DNA of 64,000 nucleotides from Cryoendolithus antarcticus. Taxonomy: Eukaryota; Ascomycota; Dothideomycetes; Cladosporiales; Cladosporiaceae. Under the pieces are notes generated by a model. The model was given only the letters and a program-made list of their open reading frames with translations, searched no databases and was not told where the DNA came from. Of this stretch, positions 54,276 through 64,000 are shown piece by piece. Location of the stretch: assembly GCA_002077065.1 (NCBI GenBank), contig NAJO01000024.1, forward strand, positions 310,001 to 374,000. Reading direction: 5' to 3'. A program made the translations under genes and the position numbers. Numbering within the stretch: the first letter of the stretch is position 1; the number at the start of each line of letters is the position of its first letter.

Positions 54276-55742
54276 TGTTTGAGACTGTCTGGCGTGCGCA
54301 GCAGAGACACAAAGTCGGGGGAGCAGGCTTGTGCAAGAGAAATCGTGATATGTCGTTGCTCGAGAGCTTGGAACGTTCGGCAGTATATGACTGGGAGTGA
54401 CAAACTCGAGATCTACTAACGGGCAACTCGAGGTCTTGTGTTTTTATCCTTAGCGAAGTCTGTCGACTGGCAGTCTCGACGCACTCGGGGCGTGTTTGCC
54501 TCGCTACTCGTTCAATGCACCAATCGCGATACGTGTGCGACAGAGCTAGACTATGAGAGGCTGTAGTGTCGCGTTCAGAGTAAGCATTGTGGCGAGCTGA
54601 GCCAGATTTCTTGCTGCTCTAGACTCGATCGTCTCTACACTGTGACGAGCAAGAGCTGCCTTTGTGGCTGTCAGTTTTTGCCGGCTAAGTTAGGGACTTG
54701 CACAACTCTACGGTCGGCAACGAGTGGTGGATCCCGCAGGTCGAAATGACATGACACCGTGGTGCCTTCACTCGAGTGCCTGTGCAGTTTGATGCGCTGT
54801 CCCAAACGGTCGGCGGCGTGGTCGTGATCGCTATGGTCCTCTGTGATTTGACATCCTCCAGCTACTAAACGACATGGATGGGCGTCAAGCGAGGACCGGG
54901 GGGCGGCGCCATCCGCTGACGTGACATTGATTTATCGTAGGTTGAGCGTAGCAAGAAGATGCACCAGGGCGCCACCGACATGGTCAATATCGCCGTTATA
55001 TGTCAGTCAGCTAGCCACACAGACACCTGGGAAATGCTCGCACATGCTGATCGAGTTCTAGGTCTGGTTCAGCAGCTGCAAGAAGGATACAGCTAAGCGA
55101 GCCTGAGCCCAATCGCGTCCAAGCTGCCCATGACATGGTGTTCGCGCATGTCACCGCACGGGTACGTGTTGATGGGGCCATGCCACCTACTTAGTTGTGA
55201 AGACGCAGATTTGAGACAAACAGTGAGTCTGTGGACGGCCTGCAAGAACGCGGAGAATCAATCGTTTATGGCACTGAGAACGTCGAGATATCTCGGCAAT
55301 GCGGCTGTTAGTCAGCTGAGGCGGCCCCACTCTGAGCCGCTGTCCCAGTTTGACACGGAACACCTCCACTCCACCAACCTGCTACATCTGCCACGGCAAG
55401 CTACCCTGTCCACACGGCGTAGTGATGAACAGCTGGCAGTGTAGAGGTAGCGTCACTCGCTTCAGCTGCATGGCCACTCGATGCATCGCTTGTCCGCATG
55501 ACTTGGTGCGTTCGCATCCGCTTGCTAGGCACGGCCTTCCAAAATGCCCTGGCGATCGCTGCTGGGAAGCGCCCTTGTCACCCACGATGGAGATCACCTT
55601 CTTCGCTTGTTTACAGTAGATTGCCCGGCGTCTCAGGGTCCGAGGCACAGGCATGGTAGGTACAGTAATCGTTTCGTTGTTCTGTTCTTTCTTGCGATGA
55701 TGTCGAATCGTATCTGCTGGCGGCGAGCCAGCAATCTCCAAG
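54276..55742. other. Long intergenic region, divergent promoters
   Basis: This is the shared upstream region of the threonine-rich protein (leftward) and the mannosyltransferase (rightward). Open frames near 55130-55950 overlap on both strands, lack domains and start codons in good context, and are not called. I see no repeat or RNA gene. Confidence 0.45.
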
Positions 55743-57610
55743 ATGTCCATTTACGCCCCTCGATCTCGCCTCCGCAGGCGAACGATCATCTGCAGAGGGC
55801 TGGCACTCTTACTGACCGCCAGCATATGCTACTTCCTGCTGGTGAGCCCGACTCAAGTTCAGGCAAGCCCGGTGGGGAGGAGTTCGCTCAAATCACAGGG
55901 AGGTCATGCCGAGGAGCGCGAGGCCAGAGATTCGCGAGAGGGGCCCGCTGAGGCTGCCACCCCAGCTGCGAAGCGACGGACAGAACCTGTCCAGGTGACT
56001 CTGGAGGAGAGCAAGGCAAGGACACCCAGCTCTTCACCGGCCACAGCAGCGCCGACAGCTGAGATCAAGACGGCCTCAGTCGACAAGCATTCAAAAGACG
56101 ACGATGCGGCCTTCGCCAAAGCTCTGCAGCACGGCATCGATCTCCTGCCGACTGGCCTTGCCTTGAAGGGTCTACTCAGTCCTATTGACGAGACTGGAGT
56201 ACAGCTCCTCCGAGGACTGGGCGACAGAGTTCGTGTCTTTGCCAAAGCTTTCGCAGCGTGGGAGGCAATACACACTACCAACGTCGGCGAGATTCTGCGA
56301 GAGGATGGCATCATCAAGCGTATCCGGGGGCTGTCGAAGACGAAGGCCGAGGTTCGCGATCTTGTGAAAGGGTACGATGCTCTACGATCATACATTGGCT
56401 CGTCCGAGGCAAGACTGTTTCCAGGTACAATGGCCATGTATGGCAACCACATGACGCTGCATCGGAGCTTTGCCGGACGTGGGATTGTACTGACTGCCGG
56501 GAATGACCATGTTCCTTACTTGCTCACTGGCATCACCACCTTCCGCAGGCTTGGCTGCGATCTGCCTATCGAGGTCATGTACTTGGGTGACAACGATATC
56601 AGCGCGGACCTACGAGATGAGCTTGAGAAGCTGCCTGGAGTGATCACTCGCGACCTTAAGAAGATGGTGAACGACGTCGGATGGGAGCTGGCAGGTAGGG
56701 CTTTTCCAGTCTTCTATTCGTTGGAATTTCACTGACGAAAGCTACAGGTTGGGCTGCTAAGCCCTGGGCAATCTTGATGTCCTCGTTCCGCGAAGCCCTC
56801 TTCATAGACGCCGATGCCCTCTTCCTCACCTCTCCCACAGCTCTCTTCGACTCGCCACAGTATACCAAGACCGGTGCTCTCTTCTTCCTCGACCGCAACA
56901 TCTCACCTGAGTCGAAACGAGGCTGGCTTCGTACAATTATTCCGCCGCCCTACTCGGCGCAAGTCAAAAGTTCCCGTCTCTGGACAGGCGAGTCCGGTCA
57001 CCAGCAAGAGAGTGGCGTAGTATTGGTCGACAAGTGGAAGCACTTCGTTCCGCTATTACTTTGCGCCAGACTGAACGGACAGGACCGGGACAGTGATTCT
57101 GATAAGGGCAAGCAGGGAGTTTATGATATGGTGTATGGCGATAAAGAGACTTTCTGGCTAAGCTGGGAGCTGGCGGGTGATGTTGAGTATTCATTCCATC
57201 AAGGCGGAGCTGGTGTCATGGGAAGATTGAATGGCACCGAAGAGATCGACATGGAGGGCAAAGTGAAGCAAGTCTCACTCACCGAGGCAGCAGAGGCACA
57301 CAAAGGGAAGAACATCACGGTCTGCGCTCCGCAGCTGCTCCATCTGGATACCGACGGACGACCACTGTGGTTCAATGGCTGGATCTCGAAGGACAAGAAT
57401 GAGCGCAGCGGGAATGTCGACATTAGTGCGTTTCAGGTGTTCTTGGAGGAGCCGGAATATAGAGTTGCCAATGGCGAGAACAACATGTGGGAGATACATG
57501 AGGCGAATGTCTGTTGCTTGACTGCGCCAAAGTTCTCGACGTTCACGAAGGAGGAGAAGGAGGTGCTGCAGATGATTTTGGATACTGCGAAGAGCGTGGA
57601 CTGGAGTTGA
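55743..57610 (+). CDS. Mnn1-like alpha-1,3-mannosyltransferase (GT71)
   Basis: There are two exons, 55743-56694 and 56748-57610 (GTAGGG donor, CTACAG acceptor), giving 604 residues. It is a type II Golgi protein: basic cytosolic start RSRLRRRT, signal anchor IICRGLALLLTASICYFLLV, then a Ser/Ala-rich stem. The catalytic domain shows GIVLTAGNDHVPYLLTGI, then after the intron AILMSSFREALFIDADALFL with the DxD motif at Asp338/Asp340 that binds Mn2+ and GDP-mannose, and HQQESGVVLVDKWKH. This is the order seen in Mnn1/GT71 enzymes, which cap O- and N-linked mannans. The spliced codon GGT-TGG restores ELAGWAAKPW. Linkage specificity is inferred from the family only. Confidence 0.9.
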
Positions 57611-57873
57611 GCTGCACCGTCGATGGGCGCACTCAGAACCGTGTACTCGCGCACAACATCGAAGAAAGCTGCAAGACTGTCACAGGGTCGGGTCTTCGTC
57701 ACGCAAGCATTACATCCTGCCGATGGCAGAGGCACAGACACGCTGACGTACGCCCTGGAGACCGGAGCCCGAGGGTGCGATGCATAGGTTACTTCGCGAC
57801 AGACAGAGAAGGTGGAATGGAGTTCATACGACTCACTGCTTGACATGGCCTTTGTGGTGATAATTCCAGAGCC

Positions 57874-60800
57874 TTAAGAGCCCGAAGCGACTGTCGGCGC
57901 AGGCGGCGCTCCAGATGGGAGCGACGGTGCTACTGGCCCAACTCCACTAGGACAAACGTTACTGTGTCTCTCGTCAGCTGAGGATAGCGGCAAGAGGCTA
58001 TTGACTGAACCAAGTCATTCATACTCACAACCATGTAGAGGCTTTGTTCGAGGCAGGCTCCACGACTGTCGGCACACTCGTTAGCATCAGTGCTCTAAAG
58101 GAGTGGGAATGTACCAGACGTACCGATATAGTCAGCCCTACCAAGACCATAGAGAGCACCAAATTCTATGGTCTCGGCACGAGAGGTGCCTCCGGGCGAC
58201 AGCACGCCCTGCCAGTTCCACTGGAATGCGCTACCAGAGCTCGGAATTGGACCTCCATTGTACCAGACGGTTACGGCGCCGTTGAGCGAGTCAACGAAGC
58301 AGAGATCGGCCTTGCCATCCCCGTTGATATCCGCGAGCCTCATATCTGCAGTGTGTCAGGAACTTATGTGCAGTCAGATGTCCATTCTCTGGAGACCAGA
58401 TGGCTTCCTCATTATGCTGTGATGTTCATTACAATCCACGGAACATGCCATCACGCTGAACAGAAGCTCTGCTCCCTCTGCTCTGTATTGACGATATACT
58501 GTGTCTCTTCGTGTGTCCCCCGGCGACGCTTGTATCTGTTCTGGATATATCGGCAGAAGTACCTGGCGGTCCCATGTTGCCAGTGAGCTCCTCCGATGCG
58601 CCGAAGTGCGAACGTCTCGACGGGCCAGCGACAATGAAAATTGAGCACTCACCTTTCCGCTCTTTGCCTTCGGTATGCTTAATCAAGCCTTGGTTCACCA
58701 TGTTATTGATTCCTTTGTTGAGATAGCCATTGATGGTGCCGTCACTCTGCATGCATAGAAAATCGGCTCGGCCTAGGTATGTCAATCACCGAGGGCTGAA
58801 CAGCAGCTCGAGCTCGGGAGAGTACTCACCGTCACCATTCAGATCGTGCCACCTTACACCGCGATCATGTTTGTTGCGGGCGCTGTAGCCCTCAGTACAT
58901 GTTGCACTCCCTGTGACGACGCCGAGGTTCGCCCAAGTAAATTGGCGATTCGAGAACTTATTCTGTATCACACTCGTGGCTCCGGTGTATTTATCGACGA
59001 GCAGAATATCGCATTTGCCATCTCCATCGAAGTCTGCTAGGTGAATCTCCTGGCGTGCTCGATAAGTGTAGTAGATCACCCCCCACGAGTTCCAGTAACC
59101 CCAGTTGTGGGTGTTCTCAAACAAAGTAATGGCTCCGGAGGCGTCTATGAAAATGTAGTCATCCGAGCCATCTCCGGTCATGTCGCAGTATCTCGAACCA
59201 TCGCCACGAACCTGCAAGGAGCACACAGATAGGTCAGCGAGAGCATCCTGCGGGTGATCAGGTCACGACAACACCGTACCATCGTCTCACCGACATCCTT
59301 GTTCTCCCATCGATCAATGTAGACGTTCCCATCTCTGATCGAGGCTAGGGCATAATCGGCTCGCCCAGATCCCATGAAGGCGCCAAAGGTAACATTGACC
59401 GGAGTACCAGAGCCCTGATGAGTGACGCCGTGAGATACCCAAGCCGGTGCAAGACCAATGCCATATCCACGACGATTGATCCACGTCGTTACCTGGCCGT
59501 TTGCATCAACCCAGACAAGGTCGTCCTTCTTGTCTCCATTTAGATCGACAAACCTCCAGCCAGCCAGAGCATGAGCAGGTAACCCACTGAAAACACTGTT
59601 AATGGCAACCCAATAAGCGGGAGCGGTATTCGAGGTGGCACCATTTCGCCAGCCGTATATATTGGAAGTTGTAGCGTCGAAGACGAGATAGCTGCGTGAA
59701 ACGGTTAGCACGAAAGTCCTTGACAGCGAACAAGATGCTAAAGAGTGAACTCACTCTGCTCTGCCGTCGCCGTCTATATCAGCGAGTCTGACCTGGGTGA
59801 AAATCAGCAGATGAAGAGACAGAACTCACTCGTATCGACCTACCTGAGCTTGCGGATAACCCTCACTCGACTTGACAGTACCCATCGAGACCCAATTCGG
59901 ACTTCGTGTATCGGAGCCTGGAGTGTTCTGCCAGCATACGAGACCACCATCAGGTCCAAGGCAGCAGAAGTCATCTCTGCAATATGTCAATACTTGCGGT
60001 GCTAGCCGGGGCTTGCACGTCTTGGGAACGACTTACCTGCCGTCCCCTGTCATGTCAGCGAATCTGACGCCTGGCCTGTTACATGATGGCGAGAAAGTAT
60101 AGTAAAGGTAGTCGCCCATCTTCCCAGCTCCGAGGCTTAGTGCAACACCGAGGCCGTAGTTCGAGTTGCTTCCAACGTACACATAGTCGTCGATGCCGTC
60201 GCCGTTCTAGACAATCATTGGATCAGCCGAAGGTCTATTAAACGTCACTTCGCCCAACTCACAACATCAGCCCAGAAAACGCCCTCCGGGAGCGGGTTAT
60301 TGAAGTTCACGGTCGAAGGATTCTTGAAACCCGCAAACCCTGCCAGTTGGGCCCCTGTGTGTACATAAGCTCCATCGTCGCTTCCCGAGTCCATCTGTGT
60401 TTGAACAGGTCCGATTGCAGTGCCCGGTACTTTATTACAGACCCTGACAGTGCCGGAGGAAGCATCAGAATCCGAGACACCAGAGACGGTCGCAGGGGCT
60501 GTTAGCCAGTTGCGCGAATTCGCAACTTGTATGCCTTGGTACCAGACTTCGGCCATCTTGGCGTACCCGGCAGAGGTAGGGTGGGTTCTGTGGGTTTCGT
60601 CAGCAGTGGGACAAGATGCAGACGCCATGGACCGGGTGGTAATGAGTATTTCGAAAGACTTATCTTCGCAGCAAGCTGATCCGTCTTGCCGCGAGGAAAC
60701 AACAATAGTGGCATGAGAGGGAATGCTTGAAACCACGTACCCATCACTTCCGATGTCCGCCAGGCTGAAGTAAGACGATGAGAAATCGACATAGGTTATC

Positions 60801-61586
60801 TTCTTGCCCGCTCGCTGCCTTGACGTTACTACGCCTGGAATCTGAGCATTGAATATCTTGATGTTAGCCTGAGTGTTGGAGTTGCCGTTTGGGAGCAGCG
60901 TAGACGTGACGATTGTAACGCCCGGTATTGCAGAGAAAAGACGATCAATCAAGGTTCCAAGGCGTGCTCCCGCATTGTTGATGTCGATAGACTGAAGGCA
61001 GTCATTGGTGCCTACGTGCAGTAGGACGAGATTGGGTTGTTGGGGAATAGACAGCTCAGCCTCGGCGGCGACTTGAGTTATGACATAGCCCGGCCAGCCC
61101 TCGCAGTCATTGTCGGTCATTGTCCCAGCTTGGACGGACCCAACCATATTGACCGCATTGCCACCGTAGATGAGTTGATTCCGTAGACCGTAGCGGAAGC
61201 CATTGCCATCGCTCGATGTCTGGCCATAGACGATGGAGGCACCGAGTGGTAGGATCCGCAATTGGACATTGTTGCCAACACCGCGCTTCAGGATCGATGC
61301 TTGCGATTCTGCGAGAGCAGACGTTTCCATGAAGTCTCCTGTGGTGTTGTTATGGCTCACGAAGGTGGCAGCGAGGTTGGCCGCCACCTGCCCACCATGA
61401 AGACCATTGTCTTGGGCTTGATCTCTAGCTACATGATGTTGATGGCCTCCATGACCATGTTGGTGGACGGCAGCAAGTACCTCTTGTAACAGTAAGCGGT
61501 AGTATGATCGAAAGAGAGCAGTGGGGCTTACCGCAGCCACCGAAGACTATCAACGCAGTGGCGACACAGGAAAGCCTGGATAGCAT
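57874..61586 (-). CDS. Secreted SGNH hydrolase fused to FG-GAP/VCBS repeats
   Basis: Twelve exons are proposed: 61586-61532, 61482-60741, 60587-60263, 60206-60037, 59976-59844, 59792-59755, 59691-59280, 59211-58830, 58772-58653, 58345-58124, 58065-58029 and 57961-57874. They give an unbroken 907-residue frame. A signal peptide (LSRLSCVATALIVFGG) precedes a His-rich stretch (HQHGHGGHQHH). An SGNH esterase follows, with RILPLGASIVYG (Ser block), LVLLHVGTNDC (Gly/Asn block) and DGTHPTSAGYAKM (Asp/His, restored by splicing), resembling CE3-type acetylxylan esterases. The rest is FG-GAP repeats with Ca-binding-like DxDxDG loops: NGDGIDDYVYVG, DIDGDGRADYLVF, DLNGDKKDDLVWV, DFDGDGKCDILLV and DINGDGKADLCFV. 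A Pro/Ser tail ends it. It probably deacetylates polysaccharide outside the cell. The 307-nt intron 58652-58346 is unusually long. Confidence 0.87.
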
Positions 61587-62733
61587 GATATGATATGACC
61601 GACAGGATTTGGTGGGGAGCGCAAGAAGGGCAGAAGCGAAGATCCCTTACCATACAAAGCTGCGTGACGCCGCCGGCTGCTCTGCATCTTGGTACCCGTC
61701 CGGGGCACTTCACAGACTGGGATACCGTCTTGACGGGTTCCTTACGCTTGGACCAGGAGGCCTGTACTTATAGTGCAACGAAGCCGCAGGCGATACATGA
61801 AGCAGATTAGGGCGAGGTACTCGTGACGGGTGGACAGCGCTTCTGCCGGGTCTCTTGTTGCACTGGAGAGGGCACAAGCCCCTTTGCATTGGCTGAATCA
61901 TGGAGGAACACTTAATGAGGGGATGCAAATTATCATTGAAGTCATTGCATAGACTTTGGAGGACGTTTTCTTGTGCTTCATGCAAACAAGGTCCATTACG
62001 GAGACCGGCCAGGATTTCCGGCTCCGCACAGGGTGGATTGGAACCTTGGCAAGGAGTGCGTCAACTAACGTCGAGCCACAGTGTTGCTGGATGACTGGAT
62101 CACGAGGAAGTGAAACCATAGGAGCGTCGATTTACAGTTAGTTGGACCTAGCAGAAGAGATTGTGAGACGGCACAGCCAGACAGTCGGTAGCCGCCAAGG
62201 AAGCACTTGCCTGATCTATCGAAACCGTCATCTCCGAGACGATGATTGCTCTCGAATACCTCTTCATATTGGTTCGGCATGAGCAAATGAGATCGGCCCA
62301 CTATCTACTAAATAGATCAAGCGCCTCGGCCAAGGTGCGCAAGCTGGAGAAAGCACTACCAAGCGACACAGTCAAGCAAAGTCTTTTTGACCACCACCAA
62401 CGGCGGATCAGGAACGTCTCAGGGCCGCAATACGGCGTGCCGCGAATCATCTTCCGTCCAGCCTGGAGATAATATTTTGCACTACCTTTGAAAGCTTCGC
62501 GAACCGATATCTGCAGTGTCAACCTTTGCCAAGGCCCAGATCTGCGACTGCTCGCAACATAATGGACGACCTAGGGGTCGAGAAACACAGTGACGGAGAT
62601 GGCTGTACCTGTGAAGTCGTGACTCAAACTTGCCGAGAAGTGAGGAAGATGGCAACGCTCGCCCATGCTGACCGCTATACCATTTGACAGCGATGGAACT
62701 TGATTCACATACTTCATGCGACCTAGTTTACCC
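61587..62733. other. Intergenic region
   Basis: This is the upstream region of the SGNH/FG-GAP gene and 3' flank of the 2EXR gene. Only short open frames without domains are present; nothing is called. Confidence 0.45.
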
Positions 62734-63642
62734 TCAGCCCCGTCCCCTATTTCTGCCTCTGCCTCGTACCGGTGGCGCCCGCATGGCTCTTTCTCGAGCT
62801 CCCACGACAGTGCGATCGTTGCACATCTGCGTGCAGAGGCGGAACATGACTGCGGGACGAATACGTGCCGTCAGGTCCGTTCTGTACACGCCTACGACAT
62901 GCTCTCTCAGACGTTCGGCCGCATACCAGATGGTCTCCAGCGTGAAGTCCTGACTTATCGTGATGTCACGGCCCTGTTCACACGTCTCTGCTAGGTGCAA
63001 ACACTGCTTGACGCGTTCGAAATCACCCACATCGATGATCTGCACACGAGCGTCGCCAAGCAGTCCGAAGAGACCTGTTACGGCGGCAGGTCTGATCGGT
63101 GAATGGACTACAATGGTGTGCACAACTACTTGCCAATTCGTACGTTGATTGAGCCACTCAAGATCGTGAGGCACCTTCATACGGCTTTCGAAGAGGTACT
63201 CAGCCGTCAGAGAAACGGGCTTACACTGAGCTACACGGACCAAGTACTCGAGAGCATTACCCCGAGAGTAGCAATCGTCTTCATGCTCATGAGCCCAGTT
63301 GAGATGAAGGGACTCGCGCTGTGAGTCGTGCCAGATTTCGTGAATAATGGTTGCGGCATCCCACTCTGCGCTTGCGGGGTCGGCGGCCTCAGTGAGGTAG
63401 ATGCCAGTCTCGTGAGCCACTTTGCGTGATTCGCGACATACCTCAGTGATGAGCGGTGGGTAGGTGTTCTTCCTCGAGGTGTTGCCAAGCCGGCAAGGTA
63501 GAGATTGGTTGGAGAAGACAGTCTCTGGTACTGGGTAGTCGAGCTCGCGAACGCGGTCGGGTATGCAGTAGCGCCAGATCTGCTCGCGGAGCTCGAGTGG
63601 GAGGCGAAGGAAAGGGTGGAATATTTGCTCTGATGTCGACAT
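62734..63642 (-). CDS. 2EXR domain protein
   Basis: This single exon codes 302 residues. It opens FHPFLRLPLELREQIWRYCI, the F-box-like 2EXR motif common in fungal proteins, followed by PPLITEVCRESRKVAHETG, the second conserved element. The remainder is a mixed alpha/beta region with no named domain, and the end is Arg/Gly-rich (RGRGRNRGRG). 2EXR proteins are numerous in filamentous ascomycetes and none is well understood; a substrate-adaptor role is only suggested by the F-box resemblance. The first ATG is used. Confidence 0.85.
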   Translation of the reverse strand: MSTSEQIFHPFLRLPLELREQIWRYCIPDRVRELDYPVPETVFSNQSLPCRLGNTSRKNTYPPLITEVCRESRKVAHETGIYLTEAADPASAEWDAATIIHEIWHDSQRESLHLNWAHEHEDDCYSRGNALEYLVRVAQCKPVSLTAEYLFESRMKVPHDLEWLNQRTNWQVVVHTIVVHSPIRPAAVTGLFGLLGDARVQIIDVGDFERVKQCLHLAETCEQGRDITISQDFTLETIWYAAERLREHVVGVYRTDLTARIRPAVMFRLCTQMCNDRTVVGARERAMRAPPVRGRGRNRGRG

Positions 63643-64000
63643 TACGGCTTACCTAGCTTCAGTCCGTGGAGACGTAGAAGAGTTCCGCGACCGGATGGAC
63701 CTCCAGTAAGCCGTCGGAACCAAAAGCATCTGATGCATTTCTGTGTCTGGGCGCTGAGGCTGTTCCAAAGGAGATCTTTCCACAACGTAGATCTCCAGGC
63801 TAAATCTTCCCATCTCGGCAATGTATGATGACTAATACCTGCGGCCAATACGGCCAAAATGCTTCTGTGCCGCGCCACCGCGGGGTAGAATGGCACCCAG
63901 GCCGTTGAGTTGAAGCTTCGGTTCAACTCAGTAATGTCAGTCTGTTCGATATTCGGACGGTGTAAGCGATTATTACCAGAGCCTGTAGCTGGTCAGAGTA
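63643..64000. other. Upstream region of the 2EXR gene to window end
   Basis: A 94-codon minus-strand frame lies at 63642-63926, but it has no domain and directly abuts the 2EXR start. I see no supportable gene here. Confidence 0.4.

Noticed and set aside
63642..63926. 94-codon minus-strand frame upstream of the 2EXR gene
   Set aside because: It has no domain and no clear independent 3' or 5' context.
1..64000. tRNA genes, transposons and CRISPR-like arrays
   Set aside because: I looked for tRNA B-box patterns, long terminal or inverted repeats and spaced repeats and found no convincing case.

Overview
The window is nuclear DNA of a filamentous ascomycete. The evidence is protein-coding genes with short introns (mostly 45-70 nt, GTAAGT/GTATGT/GTACGT donors, CTGAC-like branch points, CAG/TAG acceptors), well-separated genes on both strands, and fungal families such as THO2, Cla4 kinase, fungal 5-aminolevulinate synthase, GET4, Mnn1-type mannosyltransferase and 2EXR proteins. 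The mix of families suggests a dothideomycete, but that is inference, not a sequence match. I see no rRNA, tRNA, CRISPR or intact transposon. Exon joins were worked out by hand from splice signals and reading-frame continuity.

Layout. 1-3 kb: the 5' part of a forkhead transcription factor whose start region is dense in ACGCGT boxes, then a small thioredoxin-fold protein with no cysteine. 3.3-10.6 kb: one uninterrupted THO2 gene. 11-16 kb: 5-aminolevulinate synthase and a drug/polyamine-type MFS transporter. 16-21.3 kb: a eukaryotic RNase III head-to-head with a mitoribosomal S27/S33 gene, then the Cla4 p21-activated kinase. 22-26 kb: a GPI-type cysteine-rich wall protein, an O6-alkylguanine-DNA alkyltransferase and a secreted PAN-like cysteine-rich protein. 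27-35.5 kb: a protein with a fungal STAND/HET-type N-terminal region, a caspase-fold-like protein lacking catalytic residues, and a ubiquitin hydrolase ending in a prenylation motif. 36-44 kb: mitoribosomal L5, two magnesium transporters of different families in tandem (CorA and NIPA), and a multi-exon membrane protein of unknown role. 44.5-49.4 kb: a SAM methyltransferase, GET4 and a JmjC-type dioxygenase.

50-64 kb looks more accessory. It holds a tandem ankyrin-repeat pair whose second copy is frameshifted, a small secreted protein, a threonine-rich secreted protein whose tail is coded by a trinucleotide repeat, a Mnn1-like mannosyltransferase, a 12-exon secreted SGNH-hydrolase/FG-GAP protein and a 2EXR protein. 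Housekeeping RNA, haem, mitochondrial and protein-targeting genes dominate the first 49 kb; the last 14 kb is mostly surface or secreted functions.

The candidates most worth pursuing are the 27-32 kb pair (HET/STAND-like region beside a degenerate caspase-like protein carrying SUMO-related motifs), the CaaX-tailed deubiquitinase, the cysteine-free thioredoxin-like protein, and the ACGCGT cluster at the forkhead gene.
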